Shown: positions 38,617 through 48,069 of the stretch, piece after piece
Layout of the letters: each line of letters starts with the position of its first letter
Position numbering within the stretch: the first letter of the stretch is position 1
Origin: Gammaproteobacteria bacterium
Lineage (GTDB): Bacteria > Pseudomonadota > Gammaproteobacteria > Burkholderiales > Burkholderiaceae_C
NCBI GenBank assembly: GCA_018828125.1
Contig: JAHJWB010000015.1
Coordinates: 1-64,000 of the forward strand
Length of the DNA stretch: 64,000 bases
Direction: 5' to 3'
Translations under genes and position numbers: made by a program
Notes under the pieces: model-generated
What the model saw: only the letters and a program-made list of their open reading frames with translations
What the model was told of the DNA's origin: nothing
Database searches by the model: none

Positions 38617-38640
38617 AAAAAGGGCCGCAAGGCCCTTTTT
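38617..38640. terminator. Bidirectional terminator between dolP and the dehydrogenase
   Basis: A 10-bp stem AAAAAGGGCC/GGCCCTTTTT (38617-38626 with 38631-38640) with a GCAA tetraloop serves convergent genes on both sides. Confidence 0.9.
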
Positions 38641-38689
38641 GTTTTGGGAGGAGTTTGCTACTGCCTCTCCATTGGTTGCGCCCAGGGAA

Positions 38690-39604
38690 TCAGGACAGGC
38701 GCTTGATGAGGCTCGACGTGTCCCAGCGGTTGCCGCCCATTTTTTGCACATCGGCGTAAAACTGGTCCACCAGCGCCGTGACCGGCACGCGCGAGCCATT
38801 GCGCCTGGCTTCATCCAGCACCAGGCCCAGGTCCTTGCGCATCCAGTCCACAGCAAAGCCGAAGTCGAATTTGCCGTCCACCATGGTTTTGCCGCGGTTG
38901 TCCATTTGCCAGCTTTGCGCAGCGCCTTTGCCGATCACCTCCAGCACCTGCTTCATGTCCAGCCCCGCGTTCTGGCCAAAGGCCACGGCTTCGGACAAGC
39001 CCTGCACCAGCCCCGCAATACAGATCTGGTTGACCATCTTGGCCAGTTGGCCTGAACCGCTGTCGCCCAGCAGCGTGAACGCGCGCGAGAACGCCATGGC
39101 CACGGGTTGGGCTGCCTCGAAAGCTGCGGCATCACCGCCGCACATCACGGTCAGCAGACCGTTCTGCGCGCCGGCCTGGCCGCCCGACACGGGGGCGTCC
39201 ACAAACTGCAGGCCCAACGCCTGGGCAGCGGCGTAAAGTTCGCGCGCCACCTCGGCCGACGCGGTGGTGTGGTCCACAAAAATCGCACCCGGCTTCATCC
39301 CTGCAAAGGCGCCGTCCGCTCCCAGCGTCACAGAGCGCAGGTCGTCGTCGTTGCCCACACAGCAAAACACCAAGTCCGCGCCCGCAGCCGCTTCGCGCGG
39401 TGTCGCAGCATGTTTTGGGGCCTTGGCGCTTGCGCACTCAGCGCACCAAGCTATTGATTTGGTAGCGGTACGGTTGTAAACCGTCACCTCATGCCCGGCC
39501 AGTGCAAGGTGTCCGGCCATGGGGTAGCCCATCACACCCAAGCCCAGAAAGGCGACCTTGCGGGAAGGGGTGGCGTCGTAGTTGCGGGGGTTGGTGCTTG
39601 GCAT
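38690..39604 (-). CDS. Beta-hydroxyacid dehydrogenase (3-hydroxyisobutyrate / tartronate semialdehyde type)
   Basis: 304 aa from ATG 39604. The NAD(P) Rossmann start VAFLGLGVMGYPMAGHLALA and the substrate motif DAPVSGGQAGAQNGLLTVM are diagnostic, and GQLAKMVNQICIAG includes the catalytic lysine. Substrate cannot be fixed from sequence; 3-hydroxyisobutyrate or tartronate semialdehyde are the usual ones. An insert of about 20 residues (ATKSIAWCAECASAKAPKHA) after the first Rossmann strand coincides with a dispersed repeat at 39425-39476. Confidence 0.88.
   Translation of the reverse strand: MPSTNPRNYDATPSRKVAFLGLGVMGYPMAGHLALAGHEVTVYNRTATKSIAWCAECASAKAPKHAATPREAAAGADLVFCCVGNDDDLRSVTLGADGAFAGMKPGAIFVDHTTASAEVARELYAAAQALGLQFVDAPVSGGQAGAQNGLLTVMCGGDAAAFEAAQPVAMAFSRAFTLLGDSGSGQLAKMVNQICIAGLVQGLSEAVAFGQNAGLDMKQVLEVIGKGAAQSWQMDNRGKTMVDGKFDFGFAVDWMRKDLGLVLDEARRNGSRVPVTALVDQFYADVQKMGGNRWDTSSLIKRLS
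39425..39476 (-). repeat. Dispersed palindromic element inside the dehydrogenase gene
   Basis: On the minus strand the stretch reads ACCAAATCAATAGCTTGGTG, then CGCTGAGTGCGCAAGCGCC, similar to the family core. It encodes a peptide (ATKSIAWCAECASAK) that looks like an in-frame insertion relative to the family fold. Confidence 0.5.
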
Positions 39605-39713
39605 GGAAATGGCTCTTGTAGATAAAGGCCGCCATGTCGGCGGCGTTTGAAACTGGTGCGGCCTGCTGGGCCAGCGGACGCCATGGAGCTGGCTTTGCCA
39701 GGCCACTGGCGTC

Positions 39714-39775
39714 GTCCCCCTTCCCGCACGCCGCGCGAGAGAAGGGGGAAGCGGCGCAGCCGCTCAGGGGGGTGT
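39714..39775. repeat. GC-rich dispersed repeat
   Basis: CCCCCTTCCCGCACGCCGCG, then AGAGAAGGGGGAAG and GGCGCAGCCGCTCAGGGG. A related stretch occurs at 54953-55015. It is a likely intergenic REP-like element between the dehydrogenase and pilU. Confidence 0.55.
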
Positions 39776-40911
39776 CACACAATCGCGAAATGTTCGGTGC
39801 CCGACGCCAGGTCCGGCGACTTGGCACGCTGGCTGTTGAGCTTTATCTGCAGACGCAGGTCGTTGAGCGAGTCGGCGTTGCGCAATGCGTCCTCATAGCT
39901 GATCACGTTGGCCTCATAGGCATCGAACAGCGCCTGGTCAAAGGTCTGCATGCCCAGGTTGCGGCTCTTCTTCATGATCTCCTTGATCTCATGGACGTCG
40001 CCCTTGAAGATCAGGTCCGAGATCAACGGGGTGTTGAGCATGATCTCCACCGCTGCAGCGCGGCCCTTGCCGTCCTGTTTGGGGATCAGGCGCTGCGACA
40101 CCATGGCGCGCAGGTTGAGCGACAGGTCCATCAGCAGTTGGGGGCGGCGCTCTTCAGGGAAGAAGTTGATGATCCGGTCCAGCGCCTGGTTAGCGCTGTT
40201 GGCGTGCAGCGTGGCCAGGCACAAGTGGCCGGTTTCCGCAAACGCCACCGCGTGTTCCATGGTCTCGCGGTCGCGGATTTCGCCCATCAGGATCACGTCG
40301 GGCGCCTGGCGCAGTGTGTTTTTCAGGGCCGCTTCCCAGCTATCGGTATCGAGGCCCACTTCGCGCTGCGTCACCACGCAGTTCTTGTGCGGATGCACAA
40401 ATTCCACGGGGTCTTCCACCGTGATGATGTGGCCGAACGAGTTTTCGTTGCGCCAGTCCACCATGGCGGCCAGCGTGGTCGACTTACCCGAGCCTGTAGC
40501 GCCCACCAAAATGCACAGGCCGCGCTTGGCCATGGTCACTTCCTTGAGCACTTGGGGCACGCCCAGGCCATCGATGGTGGGCAGTGTCAGCGGAATCGTC
40601 CGCATCACCATGCCGACCCGGCCCTGCTGGATAAAAGCGTTGACCCGGAAGCGACCGATGCCTGCGGGGGAAATGGCGAAGTTGCACTCTTTGGTGCGTT
40701 CAAAGTCCGCCACCTGTTTGTCGCTCATCACGGCGCGGGCCAGGGTGAGCGTGTGGTTGGGCGTCAGCGGCTGGGGGGACACCTTGGTGACCTTGCCATC
40801 CACCTTGATGGCGGGGGGGAACTCTGCGGTGATGAACAAGTCGCTGCCATTGCGGCTCACCATCAACTTGAGCAGGTCATTGATGAATTTACTGGCCTGA
40901 TCGCGTTCCAT
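39775..40911 (-). CDS. pilU: Type IV pilus retraction ATPase PilU
   Basis: 378 aa. Walker A GATGSGKST (137-145), the Asp box ITVEDPVEFVHPHKNC, Walker B DVILMGEIRDRETMEHA and the His box LCLATLHANSANQALDR are intact. The long C-terminal tail after NVISYEDALRNAD separates PilU from PilT. PilU is a PilT-dependent accessory motor for forceful retraction. pilT lies 750 bp upstream in the same direction, with a cyclic-nucleotide-binding gene between. Confidence 0.93.
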   Translation of the reverse strand: MERDQASKFINDLLKLMVSRNGSDLFITAEFPPAIKVDGKVTKVSPQPLTPNHTLTLARAVMSDKQVADFERTKECNFAISPAGIGRFRVNAFIQQGRVGMVMRTIPLTLPTIDGLGVPQVLKEVTMAKRGLCILVGATGSGKSTTLAAMVDWRNENSFGHIITVEDPVEFVHPHKNCVVTQREVGLDTDSWEAALKNTLRQAPDVILMGEIRDRETMEHAVAFAETGHLCLATLHANSANQALDRIINFFPEERRPQLLMDLSLNLRAMVSQRLIPKQDGKGRAAAVEIMLNTPLISDLIFKGDVHEIKEIMKKSRNLGMQTFDQALFDAYEANVISYEDALRNADSLNDLRLQIKLNSQRAKSPDLASGTEHFAIV

Positions 40912-40969
40912 CAGAATTTCTCCCGGGGGTGTTCGTCGGTACGACGGTCATTCAAGTTGGTGCGGGACA

Positions 40970-41605
40970 TCATTTCTGGTTGTCGCTCAGTCGGGCGCTC
41001 ACCACGCGCAGGCGCAGCGATAGCTTGCGGGCCAGCAGCGCAATCAGGCTGGCAGCCAACTGCGGGTCTTTGGTCATCATGTCGTCCATGGCCTCAGCGG
41101 AGAGCACGGCGATTTCGCAGTCGGTGAGCGTGGTGCAGGCCGAAAACCGGATACCGCTGTCCAGAAGCGACATTTCACCCAGGATGTCGCCGGGGCGCGT
41201 TTCAGCCAAGCGCAGTTGTTCGCCCCAGGGCTGCACGCGGTCCACCGCAATTGTGCCGGTCAGCAGCACCACCATGAAGTTGCCGTATTCGTCCTGGCGG
41301 ATCACGTCGCGGTTGGATGGGATCGCCGCAAACTCGAAGAAGCGCTCCATGCGCTCCACAGCGTCCTTGTCCAGGTGCGCCATGTATTTGTCCTTGGCCC
41401 ACAACCCTTGCAGCAGCTTGCCCCCGCGGCTGGTGGGCAGGCGTTTGGCCCCCACCTCGACCGCACGCGCTTCCCAGGGCACCAGCATCGAATCGTCGAC
41501 ACCCTGGCCGGCAAAGGCGGTAGAAAACAGCACGGAATCCGTGTGTTCGTCCGCGGGTTTGTCGCCACGGGTCTTCATTTTCAGAAGGCTCAGGATGCCT
41601 TTCAT
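40970..41605 (-). CDS. Cyclic-nucleotide-binding domain protein
   Basis: 211 aa from ATG 41605, the best fitting of three in-frame starts. The cNMP fold is seen in IRQDEYGNFMVVLLTGTIAV and ETRPGDILGEMSLLDSGIRF, with the phosphate-binding cassette GEMSLLDSGIRFSAC. There is no DNA-binding domain, so it is not a CRP-type regulator. Its place between pilT and pilU suggests a role in pilus retraction or its response to a nucleotide. This link is an inference. Confidence 0.85.
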   Translation of the reverse strand: MKGILSLLKMKTRGDKPADEHTDSVLFSTAFAGQGVDDSMLVPWEARAVEVGAKRLPTSRGGKLLQGLWAKDKYMAHLDKDAVERMERFFEFAAIPSNRDVIRQDEYGNFMVVLLTGTIAVDRVQPWGEQLRLAETRPGDILGEMSLLDSGIRFSACTTLTDCEIAVLSAEAMDDMMTKDPQLAASLIALLARKLSLRLRVVSARLSDNQK

Positions 41606-41663
41606 AAATCGCTCCGGTATGCGGCACATCGGAGGCCGCAAAAATCAGTGGGGTGGGCGCCGC

Positions 41664-42707
41664 TCAACCAGGGAAGTTCTCTGGGATCTTGGCCTTGGCG
41701 CGTGCCTCGGCCGGGCTGATGATGTTGCGCCGCACGAGGTCGGTGAGGTTTTGGTCCAGCGTCTGCATGCCGACGCTGTTGCTGGTCTGGATGGTGGAGT
41801 ACATCTGCGCCACCTTGGCCTCGCGGATCAAGTTGCGGATGGCGCTGGTGCCCAGCATGATCTCGTGCGCCGCCACGCGGCCCGAGCCGTCCTTGGTCTT
41901 GCACAGGGTCTGCGAAATCACGGCCTGCAGCGACTCGGACAACATGGCGCGGACCATTTCCTTTTCTTCGGCCGGGAACACGTCGATGATCCGGTCGATG
42001 GTTTTGGCAGCACTGGACGTGTGCAGCGTGCCAAACACCAAGTGGCCCGTTTCCGCTGCCGTCATGGCCAGGCGGATCGTTTCGAGGTCGCGCATTTCAC
42101 CCACCAGAATGGCGTCCGGGTCTTCGCGCAGCGCAGATTTCAGCGCGGCGGCAAACGACAGCGTCATTGGGCCGACTTCGCGCTGGTTGATCAGGCACTT
42201 CTTGGATTCGTGCACGAACTCGATCGGGTCCTCCACCGTCAGGATGTGGCCGTATTCGGTTTCGTTGAGGTAGTTGACCATGGCGGCCAACGTGGTCGAC
42301 TTTCCCGAGCCCGTGGGGCCGGTCACCAGCACCAGGCCACGAGGTTTGAGGGCCAGGTCGCCAAAGATCTTGGGGGCGTTGAGCTGTTCCAGCGTCAGGA
42401 TCTTGCTCGGAATGGTTCGGAACACGGCGGCCGCGCCGCGGTTCTGGTTGAAGGCATTGACCCGGAAACGCGCCAGGCCTTCGATTTCAAACGAGAAGTC
42501 AACCTCCAGGAACTCTTCATACGTCTTGCGCTGGGAGTCGCTCATGATGTCGTACACCATGGCATGCACCGTCTTGTGGTCCAGCGCATCGACGTTGATG
42601 CGCCGTACATCGCCGTGGACCCGGATCATGGGCGGCAGGCCTGACGAAAGGTGCAGATCGGAGGCCTTGTTTTTGACGCTGAACGCGAGCAGTTGGGTGA
42701 TGTCCAC
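41664..42707 (-). CDS. pilT: Type IV pilus retraction ATPase PilT
   Basis: 347 aa, the usual size. Walker A GPTGSGKST (130-138), ILTVEDPIEFVHESKKC, Walker B DAILVGEMRDLETIRLA and His box LVFGTLHTSSAAKTIDR are all present. The C-terminal AIRNLIREAKVAQMYS motif required for retraction is intact. PilT is the hexameric motor that depolymerises pili. It begins 37 bp from the divergent yggS gene. Confidence 0.95.
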   Translation of the reverse strand: MDITQLLAFSVKNKASDLHLSSGLPPMIRVHGDVRRINVDALDHKTVHAMVYDIMSDSQRKTYEEFLEVDFSFEIEGLARFRVNAFNQNRGAAAVFRTIPSKILTLEQLNAPKIFGDLALKPRGLVLVTGPTGSGKSTTLAAMVNYLNETEYGHILTVEDPIEFVHESKKCLINQREVGPMTLSFAAALKSALREDPDAILVGEMRDLETIRLAMTAAETGHLVFGTLHTSSAAKTIDRIIDVFPAEEKEMVRAMLSESLQAVISQTLCKTKDGSGRVAAHEIMLGTSAIRNLIREAKVAQMYSTIQTSNSVGMQTLDQNLTDLVRRNIISPAEARAKAKIPENFPG

Positions 42708-42744
42708 GGAGTCCCTCTATCGTTTGGTACGCTTGCCAATCATT

Positions 42745-43476
42745 ATGACCACGATTGCTAACAACCTCCAACAGGTTCTCTGCAGGATGGCGCAAGCGTG
42801 TGAAGCCGCTGGGCGCCCCCCGGCGGACGTGCACCTGCTGGCCGTTTCCAAGACTTTCGGCGCAGACGCCGTGCTGGAGGCCGTGGCCGCTGGCCAGCGT
42901 GCCTTTGGCGAAAACTATATTCAGGAAGGCGTGGACAAGATGGTGGCCGTGCGAGCGGCCCTGCCCGCCACTTTGGCCTATGGGGCGCTGCAGTGGCACT
43001 GTATTGGCCCCATTCAGAGCAACAAGACCCGCCAGGTGGCCGAGCACTTTGACTGGGTGCACACGGTGGACCGCATCAAGATCGCCGAGCGCTTGTCCGC
43101 CCAGCGGCCAGACCACCTGCCTCCGCTGCAGATATGTATTCAGGTGAACGTGGACGGTGGCGCCACCAAGTCAGGCGTGGCGCCTGACCAGGCGCTGGAG
43201 CTGCTGCGCGCTGTGGCAAAACTGCCACGGCTTCAGGTGCGTGGAATCATGAGTATTCCGGACCATGCTCCTAATTTCGCAGCGCAACTCGCAATCCACG
43301 AAAGCGCTAGAAGCCTTTTTGACCATATATTTGCACTGCACGAGCCCAGATTGGAGGGCTTTGATACCCTCTCTTTGGGCATGACAGCCGACCTGGAAGC
43401 GGCCATTCAGGCGGGCAGCACCATGGTCCGCGTGGGGACGGGGGTCTTCGGCGGCAGGACTTACCCCGCCGCCTGA
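42745..43476 (+). CDS. yggS: PLP homeostasis protein, YggS family
   Basis: 243 aa. The PLP lysine lies in LLAVSKTFGADAVLEA, followed by FGENYIQEGVDKM, WHCIGPIQSNKTRQVAEHF, QVNVDGGATKSG, LSLGMTADLEAAIQAGSTMV and RVGTGVFGGR, all family blocks. These proteins buffer pyridoxal phosphate rather than catalyse a reaction. Divergent from pilT, a widespread arrangement. Confidence 0.94.
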   Translation: MTTIANNLQQVLCRMAQACEAAGRPPADVHLLAVSKTFGADAVLEAVAAGQRAFGENYIQEGVDKMVAVRAALPATLAYGALQWHCIGPIQSNKTRQVAEHFDWVHTVDRIKIAERLSAQRPDHLPPLQICIQVNVDGGATKSGVAPDQALELLRAVAKLPRLQVRGIMSIPDHAPNFAAQLAIHESARSLFDHIFALHEPRLEGFDTLSLGMTADLEAAIQAGSTMVRVGTGVFGGRTYPAA

Positions 43477-43499
43477 TCCACCCATTCGCCCCGGCAGGG

Positions 43500-44570
43500 T
43501 CAACCGGGCAGCTTGAAACCCGCCACGCAGTCCAGCGCTGCTTTCACATCGGCTTCACTCACATCCAGATGCGCCACCCAGCGCAGGCGGGTGGCACCGC
43601 CATACAGGCTACTGGTCACGCGCACGTTGTTCTGCGCCAGCCACGCCACCAACGCAGGTGCCACATCGGCATGCAGATCGGTGAACAGGATATTGGTCTG
43701 CCACGGCAGCACCGTGATGCGACCTTGCAGCACCGGGTGGCTGCGGTTGGCTTCACTCAGGCCTTGCGCCAGCCGGTCCAGGTTGGCATGGTCATCGGCC
43801 AGCCGGCGTACATGGTGGTCCAGCGCGTAGTGGCCCGCGGCCGCCAGCACGCCCGCCTGCCGCATGCCGCCTCCCAGGATCTTGCGCGTACGCCGCGCCT
43901 GCCGGATGAAATCCCGCGAGCCCAGCACCAGCGAACCCACGGGCGCGCCCAGGCCCTTGCTCAGGCATAGCGATGCGGAATCAAAATGGCTGCACAGCGT
44001 GCGTGCTTCCGTATACACATCGGTGCCATTGCGTGCGGCATTGGCCGTGGCGGCGTTGAACATGCGCGCGCCGTCCAGATGCATGGCCAGTCCCCGGCTG
44101 CGTGCCAGCTGGGCCACTTCGGCAACGTAGGGCGTGGGCAGCACCTGACCGCCCGTGGTGTTCTCCAAGACAACGAGCCGGGTGCGCGCAAAGTGTGGGT
44201 CGTCGGGCTTGATCGCGGCGGCAATGTCGGCGATGCGCAGCGTGCCGTCGGGCTGGGTTTCCACCGGCTGGGGCTGTATGGAGCCCAGCACCGCCATGCC
44301 ACCCGCCTCCCAGCGGTAGGTGTGCCAGCTCTGGCCCACGATGGCCTCATCCCCACGCTGGCAGTGGCCCCACAGCGCGATCAGGTTGGTCTGCGTGCCC
44401 GAGGGGGCAAACAGCGCGGCCTCAAAACCCAGCAGTTCGGCCGCATGGTCCTGCAGCGCGTTCACCGACGGGTCGTCGGCAAACACATCGTCGCCCAGCG
44501 GGGCTTTGAACATGGCCTCGCGCATGGCGGGTGTGGGCTGGGTGACGGTGTCGCTGCGAAAGTCGGGCAT
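43500..44570 (-). CDS. ltaE: Low-specificity L-threonine aldolase
   Basis: 356 aa from ATG 44570 (MPDFRSDTVTQPTPAMREAM), the normal family start. A second ATG at 44609 would add 13 residues. The PLP lysine is in ASLCLSKGLGAPVGSLVLGS, and GDDVFADDPSVNALQDHAAE is the conserved N-terminal block. It cleaves L-threonine or allo-threonine to glycine and acetaldehyde. Convergent with yggS, divergent from the carboxylase gene. Confidence 0.93.
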   Translation of the reverse strand: MPDFRSDTVTQPTPAMREAMFKAPLGDDVFADDPSVNALQDHAAELLGFEAALFAPSGTQTNLIALWGHCQRGDEAIVGQSWHTYRWEAGGMAVLGSIQPQPVETQPDGTLRIADIAAAIKPDDPHFARTRLVVLENTTGGQVLPTPYVAEVAQLARSRGLAMHLDGARMFNAATANAARNGTDVYTEARTLCSHFDSASLCLSKGLGAPVGSLVLGSRDFIRQARRTRKILGGGMRQAGVLAAAGHYALDHHVRRLADDHANLDRLAQGLSEANRSHPVLQGRITVLPWQTNILFTDLHADVAPALVAWLAQNNVRVTSSLYGGATRLRWVAHLDVSEADVKAALDCVAGFKLPG

Positions 44571-44762
44571 GGGCGTCCTGGGTGCAAAGGGTGAAGCAAA
44601 AAGTCGCATGGTAGCGGCGGGCGGGGCGGGGGCTTGCCGCGGGGTTTTATGGCCATGGGCGATGAGCCGCTCGGGAGAGCCTCTGTCGCTTGTTTGCCAA
44701 CGGCGCGCGCCGGTCGCATCCAGAATGCACCGCACTCCCTGCTTACCTTCGAGAGCCTGTCC

Positions 44763-47700
44763 ATGACTGATCGCCCCCTGTTCGCCAAAGTGCTGGTCGC
44801 CAATCGGGGCGAAATCGCACTGCGCACTGTGCGCGCCCTGCACGACCTCGGCATCGCCAGCGTGGCCGTGTATGCCGACGATGACGCCGCCAGCCCCCAT
44901 GTGCACGCAGCCAGTGCGGCCGTGGCGCTGGGCGCCACCGGCCCGGCTGCGTACCTGGACGGTGCGCGCCTCATCGCCATTGCGAAGGCGCAGGGCTGCG
45001 ACGCCGTGCACCCGGGCTACGGCTTCTTGAGCGAGCGCGCCGACTTTGCCCGCGCGTGTGCCGAGGCAGGGCTGCGCTTCATCGGCCCCACGCCTGCGCA
45101 GCTCGCGCTGTTCGGCGACAAGGCGCAGGCCCGTGCGCTGGCGCAGCGGCAGGGCGTGCCGCTCATGCCCGGCACGCAGACGGCCGTGACGCTGCAGGAG
45201 GCGCAGGCCTTCTTTGCGCAGCACGCCCATGCTGGCATCGTCATCAAGGCCATCGGTGGCGGCGGCGGGCGGGGCATGCGCGCGGTGGCGTCGGCCGATG
45301 ACTTGCCCGCTGCCTACGCGCGCTGCCGCAGCGAGGCGCAGGCCGCCTTTGGTGTGGACGGCGTGTACGTGGAGCGCCTGATGGGCAACGCCCGCCACAT
45401 CGAGGTGCAGGTGCTGGGCGACGGGCGCGAGGTGATCGCGCTGGGCGAGCGCGAGTGCACGCTGCAGCGGCGCTTTCAGAAGGTGGTGGAGATCGCGCCC
45501 AGCCCCTCGCTGCCCGGCACATCGCGCGAGCGCATCACCACGGCCGCGCTGTCCATGGCGCGCGCCGTGGACTATCAGGGCCTGGGAACCTTCGAGTTTC
45601 TGGTGGACCTGGCCAGCGCCGACTTACCGTTTGTGTTCATCGAATGCAACCCGCGCCTGCAGGTGGAGCACACCATCACCGAAGAGGTCACTGGCGTGGA
45701 CCTGGTGCAGGCGCAGATTGCGCTGGCCGCGGGCCGCACGTTGCAGGACATCGGCCTCGACCCTGCCGCACCGCCTGCCGTGTTGGGCTTTGCCGTGCAG
45801 TGGCGCATCAACGCCGAAACGCTGGACGCACAGGGCAACGCCACCCCCGGCAGCGGCACGCTCAGCCGCTTTGACCTGCCCGCAGGCCCGGGCGTGCGCG
45901 TGGACACGCACGGCGCAGCGGGCGCCACGCCGTCGCCGCACTACGACACGCTGCTGGCCAAGCTCATCGTGCACACGCGCAGCCCGCGCTTTGCCGACGC
46001 GCTGCGCCGCTCGCAGCGCGCGCTGGCCGAGTGCCGCATCGACGGTGTGGCCACCAACCTCGCGCTGCTGCAGGCGCTGGCAACACGGCCCGAAATGGAG
46101 AGCCAGCAGGTGCACACACGGTGGCTGGAGTCGGTGCTGCGAGAGCTTCTGATTGCTGCAAAATATATAGCTATCAAGGCAGATTCGACTGACGCTATAG
46201 GGCAAAAAGACTTGCGTATTGCCTCTGAAGCGCCGGAAGGAGCCGTGCTGGCCCCCATGCCCGCCCGCCTGGTGCAGATGAGCGTGGCCGAGGGCGAAGT
46301 GGTCGCCGCAGGCGCCGAGCTGGCCGTGCTCGAAGCCATGAAGATGGAGCATGTGCTGCTGGCCCCACACGCGGGCCGCGTGGGCACGCTGCTGGCCGTG
46401 GCCGGTGGCTACGTCGCGCAGGGGCAGCCGCTGCTGGTGCTGGACGCGGTGGATGAGGCGGCCGATGTCGAAGTGCAGGGCAGCGCTGCGCACGACCCCG
46501 ACCACATCCGCGCCGACCTGCAACGCGTGATCGACCGCCACGCCTTCACGCTCGACGCGGCGCGCCCCGACGCCATGGCCAAGCGGCACGCGCAAGGCGT
46601 CCGCTCCGCGCGCGAGAACATTGCCGACCTGTGCGACGACGGCAGCTTCATCGAATATGGTGCCCTCGCCATCGCCGCGCAGACGCGCCGCCGCAGCAAG
46701 GAAGACCTAATTGCCAACACGCCCGCCGATGGCATGGTCACGGGCATTGGCGGCATCAACGGCGCACTGTTTGGCGAAGAGAAATCCCGCGCCGTGGTCA
46801 TGTCCTACGACGCCACCGTGCTCGCCGGCACCCAGGGCGCACGCAACCACGCCAAGACCGACCGTATGCTGGGCATCGCGCTGGCGCAGAAGCTGCCCGT
46901 GGTGCTGTTCGCCGAGGGCGGCGGCGGCCGCCCGGGCGATACCGACATGCCCATCGTGGCGGGGCTGCATGTGCACACCTTCGCCAGCTACGCCGCGCTG
47001 TCGGGTCAGGTGCCGGTCATCGGCATCGCGGCGGGGCGCTGCTTTGCGGGCAACGCCGCGCTGCTGGGCTGCAGCGATGTGATCATCGCCACGCGCGCCA
47101 GCAACATCGGCATGGGCGGCCCGGCCATGATCGAAGGTGGCGGCCTGGGCGTGTTCAAGCCCGAACAGGTCGGCCCCAGCCGCGTGCAGCATGCCAACGG
47201 CGTGATCGACGTGCTGGTCGATGACGAAGCCGGGGCGGTGCAAGCAGCGCGCCACTACCTGTCGTTCTTCCAGGGCCGCACATCAGAGTGGTCTGCGCCC
47301 GACCAGCGCCTGCTGCGCGCCGTGGTGCCCGAGAACCGCCTGCGCGTGTACGACACCCGCACAGCGATGGCTGGCTTGGTGGACGAGGGCAGCCTGCTGC
47401 TGCTGCGCACCGGCTTTGGTGCGGGCATCCACACCGCACTTGCGCGCATCGAAGGTCGCCCCGTGGGCCTGCTGGCTAACAACCCGCAACACCTGGGCGG
47501 CGCCATCGACGCCGATGCGGCCGACAAGTGCGCGCGCTTCATGCAACTGTGCAACGCGCATGGCCTGCCCATCGTGAGCCTGGTGGACACGCCCGGCTTC
47601 ATGGTTGGCCCCGAGGTCGAGGCCACGGCCCAGGTGCGCCATGTGAGCCGCCTGTTCGTCACCGCCGCCAGCCTGCGCGTGCCCACCTTCAGCGTGGTGC

Positions 47701-48050
47701 TGCGCAAGGGCTACGGCCTGGGAGCCATGGGCATGACGGCCGGGGGTTTTCACGCGCCCGTGTTCACCTTGGCGTGGCCCACGGGCGAGTTCGGCGCCAT
47801 GGGGCTCGAAGGCGCCGTGCGCCTGGGCTTTCGCAAGGAGCTGGAGACCCTCCCCGAGGGCGCCGAGCGCGACGCGCTGTTTGCCAAGCTGCTCGCCAAG
47901 TCCTACGCCAACGGGGAGGCGATGCACATGGCCGCCACGCTGGAGATCGACGCGGTGATCGACCCGGCCGACACGCGCGCGTGGTTGGCGCGCGGGCTCG
48001 CATCGGCCCAGGTGGAGCCGCTGGGGCACCGGTTCGTCGACACCTGGTGA
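44763..48050 (+). CDS. Single-chain biotin-dependent acyl-CoA carboxylase
   Basis: 1095 aa from ATG 44763. Biotin carboxylase fills about residues 1-450 (KVLVANRGEIALRTVRALHD, AIGGGGGRGMRAV, ECNPRLQVEHTITEEVTGVD). Biotin carrier is about 495-570 with the biotinyl Lys in LEAMKMEHVLLAP. Carboxyltransferase is about 590-1095 (GARNHAKTDRMLGIAL, VDTPGFMVGPEVEAT, YGLGAMGMTAGGFHAP). Three subunits of acetyl/propionyl-CoA carboxylase are thus fused. The substrate is uncertain (acetyl-, propionyl- or long-chain acyl-CoA). A dispersed repeat adds a peptide in the BC-carrier linker. Confidence 0.9.
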   Translation: MTDRPLFAKVLVANRGEIALRTVRALHDLGIASVAVYADDDAASPHVHAASAAVALGATGPAAYLDGARLIAIAKAQGCDAVHPGYGFLSERADFARACAEAGLRFIGPTPAQLALFGDKAQARALAQRQGVPLMPGTQTAVTLQEAQAFFAQHAHAGIVIKAIGGGGGRGMRAVASADDLPAAYARCRSEAQAAFGVDGVYVERLMGNARHIEVQVLGDGREVIALGERECTLQRRFQKVVEIAPSPSLPGTSRERITTAALSMARAVDYQGLGTFEFLVDLASADLPFVFIECNPRLQVEHTITEEVTGVDLVQAQIALAAGRTLQDIGLDPAAPPAVLGFAVQWRINAETLDAQGNATPGSGTLSRFDLPAGPGVRVDTHGAAGATPSPHYDTLLAKLIVHTRSPRFADALRRSQRALAECRIDGVATNLALLQALATRPEMESQQVHTRWLESVLRELLIAAKYIAIKADSTDAIGQKDLRIASEAPEGAVLAPMPARLVQMSVAEGEVVAAGAELAVLEAMKMEHVLLAPHAGRVGTLLAVAGGYVAQGQPLLVLDAVDEAADVEVQGSAAHDPDHIRADLQRVIDRHAFTLDAARPDAMAKRHAQGVRSARENIADLCDDGSFIEYGALAIAAQTRRRSKEDLIANTPADGMVTGIGGINGALFGEEKSRAVVMSYDATVLAGTQGARNHAKTDRMLGIALAQKLPVVLFAEGGGGRPGDTDMPIVAGLHVHTFASYAALSGQVPVIGIAAGRCFAGNAALLGCSDVIIATRASNIGMGGPAMIEGGGLGVFKPEQVGPSRVQHANGVIDVLVDDEAGAVQAARHYLSFFQGRTSEWSAPDQRLLRAVVPENRLRVYDTRTAMAGLVDEGSLLLLRTGFGAGIHTALARIEGRPVGLLANNPQHLGGAIDADAADKCARFMQLCNAHGLPIVSLVDTPGFMVGPEVEATAQVRHVSRLFVTAASLRVPTFSVVLRKGYGLGAMGMTAGGFHAPVFTLAWPTGEFGAMGLEGAVRLGFRKELETLPEGAERDALFAKLLAKSYANGEAMHMAATLEIDAVIDPADTRAWLARGLASAQVEPLGHRFVDTW
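46153..46214 (+). repeat. Dispersed palindromic element inside the carboxylase gene
   Basis: TGCAAAATATATAGCTATCA, then AGGCAGATTCGACTGACGC and TATAGGGCAAAAAG. It encodes AAKYIAIKADSTDAIGQKDL in the linker between the biotin carboxylase and carrier domains. Confidence 0.65.
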
Positions 48051-48069
48051 ACGGGGCAGGATCGCCCGG

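Noticed and set aside
43270-43335. Another copy of the palindromic element within yggS
   Set aside because: Only AAAGCGCTAGAAGCC matches, and the encoded peptide agrees with normal YggS sequence.
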